This document shows positions 31,424 through 43,084 of a DNA stretch of 64,000 nt, one piece after another. The stretch is from Limnephilus marmoratus (taxonomy: Eukaryota > Arthropoda > Insecta > Trichoptera > Limnephilidae), in the NCBI GenBank assembly GCA_917880885.1, contig OU862910.1, positions 52,505,285-52,569,284 of the forward strand. Direction: 5' to 3'. Position 1 is the stretch's first letter, and every line of letters starts with the position of its first letter. Both the position numbers and the translations under genes were made by a program. The notes under the pieces were generated by a model that was not told the DNA's origin, ran no database searches, and worked only from the letters and a program-made list of their open reading frames with translations.

Positions 31424-32570
31424 ACGTATGATACACACAACACAATAAATCCATTTAGATTTAATTGTCTAATAAAATATGTAAGTGCTTTTATCTTTTT
31501 CGTTATCGTAATTTTAATTAGAAAAAAACTTAAGGTGGGCTATTTTTAAACCTTTTTTATCTCTACATATTATAAAGTAAAGTCCCCCGCGCCGTCTTTC
31601 TGTCTGTCTGTCTGTCTGTCTGTCTGTTCGCGATAAACTCGAAAACTACTGAACGGATTTTCATGCGGTTTTCACCAATAGATAGAGTGTTTCGTGAGGA
31701 AGGTTTACGTATGTAATTTGTCAAGGATTTGTGTAAATTGGTTGAAACATAACGATAATTGTTAGAAGTGTCGGAAAAATTCCAGCCGCCTGGTAGCTTT
31801 CATCGAAAACGCTGCCTAATCCTTTTGGGATATAACAAAACAACGCTTGGTGGGATATTCCTCTTTTATAGATCTACAAAAAAGTCCGCGATGGCATATA
31901 TCTATCTTTTACTATACGCATTCTATCTTCTTATCTTATTATTCTTATCAATTGCATTTTAGATATAATGTGTATAGTAAGCTATCCGTAAAAGATAGAT
32001 ATATGCCTTCGCGGACTTTTTTGTAGATCTATAAAAGAGGAATATCCCACCATTAATTGTTTTGTTATATCCAGGGCTGGGCAGTATTTGAAATACTTGT
32101 AATTGAAATACGTATTTGAAATACAAATACGTATTTTGTATTTGTATTTCAATTACTTCCTAAAAATGTATTTTGTAATTGGTATTTCAATTACATGGGG
32201 CTGAGGTATTTTGTAATTTGTATTTCAAATACTTATGGCTTCAAAATACATTTTCAAATACATTTAGCGATCTTAATAATGATAATGAAAAATAAACTGA
32301 CATAGATAATACGTAGACTAAAAACGCTAGAATCCAGAGCTATATGTTATGTGTGTTAATATTTAGAGTTGGCAACACGTCCTGTGCTATAATAGCACTG
32401 TTATTGTACATTTTCTATCATATTTGTATCATATTATGTAATGCTTGTCATTGCTTTGTATTGTACATTTTTGTGTCATAGTATTAGATCAAGCACTATA
32501 GGAATAATTTGACTGAATACTAAACTATTTTTAAGTTAATTACAGTAGAGCGCACTTGAAGTGAAATAAC

Positions 32571-33485
32571 TAGTGTCCGACCGAAACAGGATTTTCTACC
32601 GAAAACGAAACCGAATATTCGATATCTTTCTCAGTTTCGGCCGAAACCGAAACCGAAACTTTTTTAGACATGTTAAAAATCTATTGTTTACTGAAATTCG
32701 GCTTATTTTTTACACTTTTATTCACTATAAAGTAAGGACCTCATAAATTGAGTACTATAATTTTAATTGCGTTTACAATCACAACATTTTTTTACATTAA
32801 CTCCACATGAGAGACCCAGAGAAAAATAATTTCCCTCAGGGCGTATGTCATCTTTGAAGATGCTGTATGGAGGGTCTTTTTGGGGAGAGGAAGGAGGGAG
32901 GAAACATAGAGGCCGGGTTCCACAGCCGAGCTGTTGAACTCAAGAATGAGTCATAGAAACGACCCGTTCTCATGTGACTATATAGTATATTTCGGATAGC
33001 GCCGTGTACGGAGACTAGCATTAAAAAGTAGTATGTATATCAACAGGGTACTTGTGGTTTCGTCACAATTACGAAGATTGTAAGTATCTCCATGAACGGA
33101 GGGCCTTACACCAAGCACATCAAAGGAGGGACTATTCAGAAGATCGCTTCCGTTGAAGGAGATTAGATTTTAATTTTTATTTACACTTGTTAAATAAAAT
33201 TAAAATTAGAATGAAATAAATAAAAATAATTGAAGTTTGTGATTACATAAACTCACAATACAAGCACGCCGGACCGGCCAGCGAACTCAGTTGATGATGG
33301 TGGATGACACACGAGCCACGAACTCACCGGAAGTCAGTCAAACGGCACGCGATAATTCACAAATGCAGAGTTTCGGTGCGGCCGAAGGTTCGGCAGATTT
33401 TCTGCCGAAACCGAAACTGATGCCGAAACTAGATTTTTTTACCGAACCTTGACGAAACCGAAACCGAACCTTCGGTCGGTCACTA
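32571..33485. mobile_element. Second hAT non-autonomous element, nested
   Basis: The termini TAGTGTCCGACCGAA and TTCGGTCGGTCACTA are inverted with one mismatch. The 8-bp flanks are GAAATAAC (32,563-32,570) and GAAATAAA (33,486-33,493), a duplication with one change. The ends are composed of repeated 'ccgaaaccgaaacc' motifs. It contains a SINE-A 3' fragment and about 500 bp of unassigned DNA. Confidence 0.85.
32790..32905 (-). mobile_element. SINE-A / LINE-J 3'-end fragment inside the nested hAT
   Basis: Plus strand: 'ttacattaactccacatgag', the eroded hairpin, then 'atgctgtatggagggtc'. It is the last ~110 bp of the shared 3' end in minus orientation. Confidence 0.7.
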
Positions 33486-34349
33486 GAAATAAAACAAAAT
33501 AGCGCTATACAAATGTCGTGTTATAATAATAATATATTATTATTATATTACCTAACACCTGAGTCCTTTACCACAAATTTTACAAGTGAAGCGGAGATGA
33601 GATGTGTCTTTTGAGCAATATGATTGGTCAATTTTTGCACGTCTCTGTTTCACTCTGCTCAACATTGCTTCTATTTAAACGCACCCTTAGATAAGGGCAT
33701 TTATGACAATTTATTGCAACCAAAGGTTCTACCAAAACCAAATGTATTTTGTATTTTGTAATTTGTATTTTGTATTTGAAAGAAAAAAATTGTTAAAATA
33801 CTGTATTTTGTATTTTGTATTTCAAATACATGACTTGAAAGTATTTTGTATTTCGTATTTTAAATACATGCGAAAAAGTATTTTGTAATTTGTATTTCAA
33901 TTACAGCAAAGCATGTATTTTGCCCAGCCCTGGTTATATCCCAAAAGGATTGTGCAGCGTTTTCGATGAAAGCTACCAGGCGGTTGGACTTATTTCCGAC
34001 ACTTCTAACAATTATCGTTATGTTTCAACCAATTTACATAAATCATTGACAAATTGCATACTTAAACCTTCCTCACGAAATACTCTGTATATTGGTGAAA
34101 ACCGCAGGAAAATCCGTTCAGTAGTTTTCGAGTTTATCGCGAATAGACAGACAGATGGCGCGGGGGACTTTATAATATGTAGAGATAGAGATAATCGGTC
34201 AAAAATACATTTTTGTTGCATATGCATTTTTGAGTTTTTTTTTTTAATAAGATAGGTAAGTGCCAAATTATATGAGTAGAAATTTAAGTTTTGTGGTATC
34301 ATCATCATTACATAGTATAAAATGAAGTCGCTCAAAATGTATGTGCGCA

Positions 34350-34599
34350 TAAATCTTTTAAACTACGCAACAGATTTTCATGCGGTTTTCACCAATAGAT
34401 AGAGTGATTTAAGAGGAAGGTTTATGTGTATAATAAATGCTTATTATAGTAGAGAAAAGCCAAGAAATTCAAATATTCAATTTAGGCAAAGGGCAGCGCG
34501 CAGCGGGCAGCTGGCGAGCGGATGGTGTGGATTTTATAAAGGTTGGGTAAATGGCGTTGTGTTTCGTTAGCCACAGCAACGTGTGGCCGGGTCTGCTAG
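34350..34599 (+). mobile_element. Helitron-like 3' fragment
   Basis: Shares 'cagattttcatgcggttttc' with the hairpin element arms, and ends 'gtggccgggtctgctag' followed by T, consistent with the CTAG/T terminus of Helitrons. A clear terminal hairpin was not resolved. Confidence 0.45.
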
Positions 34600-35554
34600 T
34601 TATTAATAAAATAAAAACAAAATTATATGTTTATTTCGAATTATAAAATTTGAAAGCGTATTTCATCATCTTTCAAAAACAGTTTTTAGTTTTCGGATGC
34701 GTTCACAAATATTAAAGTTATTTGGAATTTATTGGAAAGCGGAAATATTTTGACTTTTCGAAAAACAGGCCCGAGGCCTGAGAGGTTAATACTAATTTTC
34801 AATAATAACTAATGTATCATAGAGAATAATCATATGTATGTATATAATAATTCGATGTAGTTGGTTTGACTGCATATTTATAAACGCAAATACAGTGAAA
34901 ACTTTAAAACTACTAACCTACATAGAGTTCTAGTAAAATAATTCGTAATTTGTCGGTAATAAGCGTGAACAGAAGACATTGTTACAATACCTATCGACGA
35001 TATTTATAAATAACCGACAATAGCAGACCTCGTGCGTTTAAAAATAATGGGCCCTTTTTCTGTCACACCGCAAGGCCGATTCAAAAACTTCATTAGCGAC
35101 GAAATAAGTCGAAACATGCTTTATCTAAACAGAATATTGGATATGACGGTATGAGGCGAAAGACGGTAGGCATGAGACGCAAAGGGGGCGAGAGGGTGTA
35201 CAAGCCAAACACTCACGTGGTCTCACCAACACATCGATAGCTAGTTATTTTTTGAGCGCGGTGCGATAGCGAGAATTTTTTAAAATACCTACCGTCAAGA
35301 TTTCTCACCGGTGCTATTACCTCTTAAATACATTTTATTACGAATTTAAAGATTTTTTTGTTTATTTTTTTACTACTTAATGTTAATGCTAAATCACAAT
35401 TTTAGATCAATCTTTACTAAGAATCGGATTAAATTATAAATTTAATAACATACGTTTTGGATAAATTGGAGCCTTTCATACCGCTTCCGTTGAGTAAATA
35501 TAAAGTAAAAATGTAAATTACTTTTTTTAAATATTCGCGTAAACTACTAAAAAA
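34600..35554. other. Unassigned DNA
   Basis: About 950 bp with no supported gene. A moderately GC-rich patch lies at about 35,035-35,300 and is not repeated elsewhere in the window. Confidence 0.35.
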
Positions 35555-35925
35555 AAATTCAGAGTGTGTGATTCACACGCGGTAGAAGTACAACTAGAAA
35601 ATTGTTAGATGTCGCTTTCTTTTCTTTTGCGTGTTTTTTTTTAACTGGTTTGAAGATTGGATATTGATTTCACAAAATAAAAATGTTTTTTTTTTGGATT
35701 TCGTAGGATTCGAACCTCCGTTCGCTTGATGTCTGTCTCTCTAGCCGCTGAGACTTGTCAGGCACCTTCTGCACTGGGCTATCGCAGGCACGCGCCAAAA
35801 CGCGAATTTACCGCATTATATTAGAACCGAGTATATGTGTAGAACTGAGTTGTGATGCATTTCCGTTTCATCCGAATATCAAATCACTAACGGCGCTAAA
35901 GAAATTTCACTTCAATTTTTTTTCT
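35555..35925 (-). repeat. Diverged tandem-repeat relative carrying a tRNA-like segment
   Basis: Its edges resemble the 5.9 kb and 62.7 kb tandem family ('cacacgcggtagaagt' on the left; 'tttccgtttcatcc...tcaaatcactaacggcgcta' on the right). The middle, read on the minus strand, has a B box 'ggttcgaatcc' (35,703-35,713 on the plus strand) and a possible A box in 'gtctcagcggctagag', i.e. a tRNA-derived head. A SINE inserted in an old repeat unit is the likely explanation. Confidence 0.5.
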
Positions 35926-37095
35926 TTAGAAATATATGAACGTATATAAGAAACAACTTATTTAAAAATACAATTTTAGTACGAGAATTATCTGAGACAG
36001 TTTCCATTGATTTTTTTTAATATTATAAAAATTATTCTCAAAATTAATTTAAAAAAAAGACTTTTTCGCTTGAAATTGTGACACTCCGTTTGCCAAGCGA
36101 TTTTTATGTCTATTAGGTGCCTGTATTTGTGGCGAAATAAGACACACAAAAAGTAAAACATTTTTGGCTTGTGGCTTTCTGTTAATAAATATCTGCCATT
36201 GAATTATAATCATTAATTTAACAAAATTAGGTTTTAGCAAAAATAATCAATTTGTCCACCAAATGTCAAGTATTTAAAAACCTACAAGCAAAAGCATAAA
36301 ATCAAATTTAAAATATTATTAAAACAAGATCCATTTGAAATGTAACTAAGGATTTTTTTTGTAAACTAATTAAAAATCAATGCAAGAGGTTCATTTGATT
36401 ATTTAATATGTTCACGTTTTGAAACAAATTTATTGAGAAATTTATGGTTTCCTTTCTATATTGCTGTATCTATTCTTTCTTGAATCACATTGACATTAAA
36501 ACCACGTTGCGATGACGTGAGGCAATGAAAACAAATAACTCGGGTGTCTTATATATATTAAAAAAATTTCAATATCTAGATTCAATAAGAAATGGTAAGC
36601 AGTGATTTGGTATGCTCTGGATTCTTGATTGAAACCGGAGTGTGAAATTTTGCATAACGATCAATTTTAAGAAATTTAATATTTTGCCAGAAAATCAACT
36701 TTACCTAGCATTGCTTTACCAAGCCTATTTTAAACTAACCGAGCAAAATTTTCTATCCAAATTTTCTCTTTGACAATTAAGGCGATCCAATAGTCCAGGA
36801 AAAATCGAAATCGGAATTCACGCCCTTCTATAGGAGGAGTTTAAAAATACTTAAGAAAAAGCTTTTAAACAGGTTGGAAAAAGTTTTTTAAGAATTTTTT
36901 TACAGGTTGATTTCGTAAAGGCCTGTAAAAAACATTAACTCCTTTTTTACGCATTGTTTATTGTAATAAAACAGAAATTTAAAATTGATATCACGAAACA
37001 AAGCTACGCAGAGCCTAACGTCTGTTCCCCGCTCCGTCCTCGGGGCGTATTTACAATCCCTACCGCGTTTCAGTCGCTTTAAATTTTCAATATCA
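35926..37095. other. AT-rich unassigned DNA
   Basis: No domain-bearing ORF. A short CG-richer patch at 37,020-37,060 ('gctccgtcctcggggcg') is unique in the window. Confidence 0.35.
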
Positions 37096-37391
37096 AAATT
37101 TAAATATTTAGAAATAAAATTATTAATTTCTAACATACACATTGGAAAGATTATTTCATCTAGATTTTAGAACAATTTTTATTTTTGCAAAGTGATAAAA
37201 AATTATCAATATAGAGGTGAATTAACAATATGTATATGGGAATAATATTAAAATTTAAATATTTAGAAATAAAATTATTCATTTCTAATATACACATCAG
37301 AAAGATTATTTTATCTAGATTTTAGAACAATTTTTGTTTTTGCAATGTGATAAAAAATAACCAATATAGAGGTATATTTAAAATGTAAATT
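37096..37391. repeat. Direct tandem duplication, ~155-bp unit
   Basis: 'aatttaaatatttagaaata' starts at about 37,096 and again at 37,251. The two units share 'tctagattttagaacaattt' and 'caatatagaggt' in order, with scattered substitutions. A simple segmental duplication, not an element with inverted ends. Confidence 0.85.
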
Positions 37392-38132
37392 GTCGTTACC
37401 GCGACTGAATCGATATGGGTTATGTAAATACGCGTCCGGGGGCGCGAACTGATAAAAAATGGGCGTGACAAGTGTGTAGTGGATGGCATAGGGTTCACTT
37501 TGAAAATCCAAATTCGTCTACTGCCGGCCATATTGTAAAATAAGAACCCGAAAATGCATGTTTTATTTTATTTTGTGAAGTTCGGGCGTAAATATCAATT
37601 TTATTTTGCGATTATTATAAAAGAAACTGAATTTGCCATATTAAACAATAAAACCATATGCGAAAAGGGGTTTTTTAAGCAGGAGGGTTTGGACTTGAAA
37701 GTGTTTTTTACAGACCTTATACCTACTTTATTTTTTTCTAGGCTTATTAAAAGACTTAAAAAATGACCGATGTTTTTAAAGGCCAAGATATGTTCTACAC
37801 GCAGTATTTAATTGAAGCATCTATAATACTTCAAAGCGATCAAATTTTCAAAACAAAAACATTTGATTTTGTAATTTTTTGCATTATTTAGTATGGCTTC
37901 ATCTTAAGCTGAAACCACACGCAATGTGTGATCAAGCAAAAACTCAACAAACACAAACAGAGAGCTCTGCCGTCATTAATTTTGCACAGCTCTTTCTTCT
38001 TAATAACGAATTTATTTTCAGCTCTCAACGTAATTTCTGCCAAGATAGAGTTATTTTTGAAAATTACGAAAAAATGCCATATTATTTATTCCACATTTTC
38101 AACTGTTCAATTAGATAAAAAAGTGATGAAAC
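37392..38132. other. Unassigned spacer
   Basis: AT-rich DNA with only compositionally biased short ORFs. No RNA gene or element end seen. Confidence 0.35.
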
Positions 38133-38531
38133 GCAGGCCACACATGTTCTTTTGTCCGTTCCGTTCCTCCGTTCCGTATCAGCGTCGCGATCAAGAACGC
38201 TAGTTTGGACGCCCGTTCGGAACGGTACGGTGTTACGGCGGGACGATACGGGTCGAGGTACGCCCCGATCCATCGGGAGTCGGTTTATTCGGACCGTTCA
38301 AAGGCGATACGATACGGCCGATACGGGTATGCGGCGTATGCGCCAGTCTGGACGTGATCGCGGCATTCGCAGGTCGTTCTCTCTGTCGAATGGAATGAAC
38401 ACGCGATGCCGATGATCGCAGCGACGTTACGGAGGTACGGGCTATTTTTACTTGCGTCCAGAGTTTTTGATACGGAACGGAGGTACGGAACGGAGGAACG
38501 GAACGAACAAAAGAACATGTGTGGACCCAGC
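38133..38531. mobile_element. MITE with ~45-bp inverted ends, 'ccacacatgttctttt'
   Basis: The left end 'caggccacacatgttctttt' and the right end 'aaaagaacatgtgtggaccc' are inverted, and the symmetry continues through 'ccgttcctccgttccgtatc'. The interior is unusually GC-rich with repeated 'cgatacgg'/'ggtacgg' motifs. The target duplication is unclear. It could be a non-autonomous hAT- or piggyBac-type element. Confidence 0.75.
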
Positions 38532-39272
38532 TTTAACGCACATAAGTTTATTTCCAATTCAATGAAGTGACCGTATTTTATTTATACTAATTCTCTTCAC
38601 CGTTCTGCGGTCACGATGAAGAAAAGATGGTTCTCTTTGACCTATGCCACATTTTTTATCCGTGGATCGGAGATATCTATGCAAATGTTTTGTTATATTA
38701 AAAATTAGCCACAAACCTGTTCAAATTTTATTTTATACCCAACTCAAATGGATAAGGAAATTCGAGAGCTAGATGCATAACGGTTTTGATTGCTTGCTGG
38801 AGGTTAATCAGTGATAATTTGTTGTCAGAACTAAAAGGTTGCATATGAATTTATTTCACATTAAAAACGAATTAACATTTCACTTCCAATATTACATTAT
38901 CAGTATTTGTAGTTCTTGTATCAGAAAAAAAAATTTATAAAGTTAAGATATGTTTAATTTTAAAACCGGAAAATTGTTACATACGACTTAAACTTTGTTA
39001 CGGATATCAGTTTTCTTTCGAATGCACTTACCTACAAATCTTCTTTATTCTATGCCTATAAAGAAAGCCTGGCTAAGTTAAGAAAATATATTAAAAATCA
39101 TGTCTCACTCGTTCTAAATAGAGTTTGGAGTTTTTGTTCTTTTTACAAAACCAAAACGAACTGTTTTTTACAAAACGCCAACTGTTTTCCCAAACCGTTG
39201 GAAAAAACTGGGCCGTTTTCACACAATTTCTTTTTCCCTCTCTTTCTGTTTGAACATGTGAGATATTTTAAT
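38532..39272. other. Unassigned spacer
   Basis: No supported gene. A short stretch at 39,170-39,215 ('aacgccaactgttttcccaa') resembles one at 9,795-9,835, so a small dispersed repeat may exist. Confidence 0.35.
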
Positions 39273-39490
39273 TATTTGTTTTTGGGGTGTTATGCCGTGT
39301 TGCGCTACCTCCTTCTTTAGCCAACGTTTCGGACAGCGTTGCAGTGTCCATCATCAGGGCAGATCCGGCAAATCCGGTAGATGTCTCACATCCACCGGAT
39401 CTGCCCTGATGATGGACACTGCAACGCTGTCCGAAACGTTGGCTAAAGAAGGAGGTAGCGCAACACGGCATAACACCCCAAAAACAAATA
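39273..39490. repeat. Palindromic foldback FB-39 (full copy)
   Basis: The left arm 'ttatttgtttttggggtgtt'...'catcatcagggcagatccgg' is mirrored by the right arm, about 95 bp each, around a ~25-bp centre. Further copies: 42,569-43,071 (with an insert), 58,166-58,326 (full), and half copies at 49,024-49,098, 50,650-50,788 and 56,227-56,372. Some copies continue outward with 'cggccaaaagta'. Short ORFs on both strands are a by-product of the symmetry. Confidence 0.88.
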
Positions 39491-39889
39491 ACGAAAATAC
39501 TTTTGGCCGTGAAAATCTTAAAACGTATCGTATTAGATATTATTTGTAATTTATATTTTTACCCCATCAAGGCTTTCTCCGGGTATTTTGCTTTTGGGCA
39601 AAGAATAAAGAAGATTTATAGATAAGTAAACACGAAAGAAAACTGATATCTGTAACAATTAACATTCAATAGATCTTAACACTAAAAACAAATGAACCCC
39701 TCTATTTCCAAACCGAAATAAATATTAAAATTTCCAAAGGAATGTGACCCTCATAAAAGTATCCTGCTTAACAGCTGCTGAGCAAATTTGCTCTTTGCAA
39801 ATATTTTGTTTAAATAAAATCTTTAATTTCATGTTCAGACTCAAAACGTGACAAAGCAATTTTAATATTAGATATTTCAAAATACCTAA

Positions 39890-40044
39890 GGGAACGTACC
39901 CATATTACGTGACCTCTTCGGGGGGGGGGTCTTCAAAATGTCACGCTTGCTACAAATGTGCGGCGGTTTGCTTAGGATTTTGGTCACCGGGAGGGGGTTA
40001 AAAATTGCAAAAAATTGGTCACGTAGTATAATGCGTCGTTTCCC
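39890..40044. mobile_element. Poly-G MITE copy 1 (gggaacgtaccc ends)
   Basis: The left end 'gggaacgtacccatattacg' is intact; the right end is eroded ('cacgtagtataatgcgtcgt'). The internal G-tract and 'tcttcaaaatgtcacgcttg' match copy 3 at 49.5 kb closely. Confidence 0.8.
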
Positions 40045-41692
40045 GTTATGTTTTAAATAAGCCTTAAAAATGCGTCACCGAACATCAAGCTGAACTGTTT
40101 ACATGCCTAGATTAAAAATTATTATTAATTTCTTTCAAAATCTGTAGCTGTTGAGTCCATTACCTCATACTAATATTTAATCCAAAATCTTTACGATAGG
40201 TTAGTAAAGTATTTAAACTTTTAACCCGGTGCTATATCTGATATGAGAAAATAGTGGTCACGTTTAAATTACGTAAATCCCTACTTGGCTATAATTAAAG
40301 AGCGAGTATTCAGTATTTATTTACCCATCAAACCCTCGTGTTGTTAGTGGAATATTAATTAAAATTTCGGGTAGGTACCGAGCTAATGGCTGGTTTGTTG
40401 GTAGATGGTTGATTTCGGGAAGGTTCCCAAGATGGCGGGTGTTCTCAATTGTTAAGTTTAGCCGAGCTTAATCTAAGGTGGAGTAATTACATCATGAGAG
40501 TTGATGCTCCGAATTGATGGGATTGAAGGTCACGCCGGATTATGTTGTACAATGGTCAATGATGGAATTTATTTATACAGAGCTAACATTATGAAAAATT
40601 AAATAATATTTTATGAGTTCAAATATATTACGATTAGTATCTGTGCACGATGTAAATACTCGTTGGCTTTGTATTTTTAATGATTTTGGAAAAATTCACG
40701 CAATCACATGTTACATAAAACTTTGGCTGTGGGAAAGCACAAAACCCATATATATTAAAATTATTTATTAAAAGAAAACCCTGTTGCCGATAAATTTGAA
40801 TAATAGTTATTTTATCAAAACTGTTACTGTCACTGTCGCTCTTACTCCTCCGAATACTAAGCGAAAGGGACATCTGAACTTCAGACTGATAATAATATTT
40901 AATTATGCTTTTAATACTCATTAATACCTATTATTTTGATAATAATATTTCACCTCATATTTCTTTTGTTTCCAAATTTTTTATTTTTATTTTTCTTTTA
41001 CTTGCTGTTTTTCGTATTTAATCACTTCGAATACACTTTTTCTTGTTAATTAATTGATTCCAGAACCTATTACTCCACTGTATAATTATGTAAATGCAAA
41101 TTGTGAAGCTTAACTTTACTTAATACTTTATGAATGATAATGTACCTATCAACGTAATATGAATATGTCAATTTGATTGTCCTAGAACGGAAGACCTTCC
41201 TAGTTGGACAGTCAAAGCTTTCTTATACTGAATGTTTTTTATAACAAATAAAATAAATAAATAAAAATAAATACTAATAAAATTATTATGCTTTTATCCA
41301 TTTCGATCCACCACTATTAAACACGAGTAAGGATCTCTTTAAAATGATTACCTGTTCTTACTTATTGTATGGAATCATTTTGAAAACCAAATCTAACTTG
41401 ACTTTCAAAATATTTCAGACTATAATAAATAAGCAGAAGTGCATGTTTTTTAATGTGTTTAATAAGTCAGGTACGCCTCCTAAGTCGTACGTATGTCTGG
41501 CAATAATAAACTATCGTGAAAATAACTTATGGGTCCGAGTGGTTAAGCGTCAATGTGTAAGTTAGGCCAAATGAAGAATAATACTACACGAAGTGTACAA
41601 ACCCAAGTTTTCTTATTTGCATGTCGAAAAACATTAAAAAAAACATCCCAAGAGGTCCAAGCTTCCTATCAATGTTGGAATTTGATTTAAAC
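40045..41692. other. AT-rich DNA with a probable LTR remnant at its right end
   Basis: No domain-bearing ORF. The right part directly precedes a perfect primer-binding-site sequence at 41,693 and so may be a diverged LTR; its left end could not be placed. An (AAAT)n run at about 41,243-41,270 looks like the 3' end of a LINE or SINE insertion. Confidence 0.35.
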
Positions 41693-41710
41693 TGGCGCCC
41701 AACGTGGGGC
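41693..41710 (+). promoter_or_regulatory. tRNA-Lys-type primer binding site of an LTR-element relic
   Basis: TGGCGCCCAACGTGGGGC is the classical 18-nt primer site complementary to tRNA-Lys(1,2). No gag or pol follows; the sequence returns to AT-rich DNA after about 15 bp. Only the LTR/primer-site junction seems to survive. Confidence 0.65.
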
Positions 41711-42568
41711 TAAACTTAAAAAAAAATTATCATATTATTGTTAAAAGTATTATATTATTTAATGAGATATGCGTATAAATAAATAAATTATTTTATTTTT
41801 CCCAGTTAAACTATCAAGGTGCCCCTATTAAAATCCACAATTGTTTTGTAATCGCCATTTTGAAACCGTAAGCATCCTTACATTTAAAAATCACACGTGT
41901 TTTGTGGTTGTCGCCATTTTGAAAATAACAAGAGTGTCAACAAATATTTGATATCATTGTGAAAGAGTTTAATCTTTCTTTTGGTGCATTTATTTGTAAT
42001 GCGCCTCTGACAACCTTTCACAAAAAATGGCAGAATATAAAATAGCCACGCATTATTATTAACGATTTATTAAACTTACAGCATTATGAAACAGAACACC
42101 AAATATCCCTTTATAATAATATAATACATGATGCGTGCATAGCGTGGCGGTAAGGGCGGCGAGGAAGGACCCCAAAATGAACAAAACCCTTCTTTCCGGT
42201 GAATGATTCGGGGTTCAAATTACACAACACACCTGACTTAGGATTCGGAAGGTAATCAACTATTCCTGTTGCACGTTTCATGTTCGATTCAAACTAAAAA
42301 TTTACAAAAAACAGTCACGAAGCAATCTAATTCAGCCGTTTACGTGTATAAAAATTATAATTCGGTATTAAGTCATTATTATAATAAATAAAAATTATTC
42401 TTAGGCAAAGTGTCGCGTAAATAGAAGAATCGTAAATCGATTTAGCACTCGAGTCGCAATATTTTGAGGCATTTAAAAATGTACTATTAGAGTATAAGCC
42501 AACGCCAAATTATGAAGTAAGTGCTTTTTTGGATATGATTTTAGATTTTCACGGCCAAAAGTATTTTA
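41711..42568. other. Unassigned DNA
   Basis: About 860 bp. A weak tRNA-like arrangement ('atagcgtggcggtaagggcg' then 'gggttcaaatt', 42,138-42,220) might be a decayed SINE head. Otherwise nothing supported. Confidence 0.3.
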
Positions 42569-43071
42569 TTTATTTGTTTTTGGGGTATTATGCCGTGTTG
42601 CGCTACCTCCTCCTTTAGCCAACGTTTCGGACAGCATTCAATTCAATTCAATTCAATTCAATTTATTTCTTCTCTCAAAAACATTACAAAATTTAAAATT
42701 TTAATGCGTTTTTAAAATATATTTGTAACAGTATTACATTAAACATAAATATAAATGGTAGGCAAAAAAAACTATATAAGCATCAATTGGGCTTGCCTTT
42801 TAAAGGCAGCTTCACTGACGCTAAATATGTCGATATCCGAATTAATTCTGTTCAACAGCAAGATTGCTCTCCCGACCGGCATGACCATTTGCAAGTTAGT
42901 CCTACAGTGTCCATCATTAGTGTTACAGTGTACATCTGCCCTGCGTTACAGTGTACAGTCCAGCGTTACAGTGTACATCTGCCCTGATGACGGACACTGT
43001 AACGCTGTCCGAAACGTTGGCTAAAGAAGGAGGTAGCGCAACACGGCATAACACCCCAAAAACAAATAACA
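42569..43071. repeat. Foldback FB-39 copy interrupted by a retroelement tail
   Basis: The left arm runs to 42,635 and the right arm from about 42,902 to 43,071, with some local reduplication of 'gttacagtgtacatctgccc' around the centre (42,920-42,985). Confidence 0.8.
42636..42901 (-). mobile_element. 5'-truncated retroelement tail in the foldback
   Basis: Plus strand begins (attca)n and 'atttatttctt', i.e. an A-rich repeat tail on the minus strand, and runs about 265 bp to the foldback arm. The coding content is not recognisable. A LINE 3' end is the likely identity. Confidence 0.5.
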
Positions 43072-43084
43072 AAAATAAGTGCTT

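Larger units (their letters stand above)
32072..33932. mobile_element. hAT non-autonomous element, 1,861 bp
   Basis: The termini CAGGGCTGGGCA and TGCCCAGCCCTG are inverted. The 8-bp target duplication GTTATATC lies at 32,064-32,071 and 33,933-33,940. The outer ~150 bp at each side are rich in 'tatttgaaatac'-like short inverted repeats that continue the terminal symmetry. No transposase is visible. It contains a second hAT element. Confidence 0.93.
31559..34187. mobile_element. Hairpin (foldback) transposon, split by a hAT element
   Basis: The left arm (31,559 to about 31,935) begins 'tctctacatattataaag' and includes a (TGTC)n run. The right arm is 31,955-32,071 plus 33,941-34,187, ending 'ctttataatatgtagaga'. 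Removing the hAT insert leaves a ~760-bp near-perfect hairpin with a small centre near 31,940. The outer sequence ('gaaaactactgaacggattt') resembles the 5' region of insect Helitron-like repeats, so this could be an inverted pair of such ends. No transposase. Confidence 0.75.

Noticed and set aside
38133..38531. GC-rich block as a CpG island or host exon
   Set aside because: It is bounded by long inverted repeats and is best explained as a MITE.
39292..39549. 85-codon ORF with 'DTATLSETLAKEGGSATRHN', repeated at several loci and on both strands
   Set aside because: The similarity on both strands follows from the palindrome. The frame is not preserved in the half copies, so protein coding is unlikely.
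41528..41565. tRNA-Ser/Leu-like A box 'gggtccgagtggttaagcg'
   Set aside because: No B box or acceptor stem follows within the expected distance.
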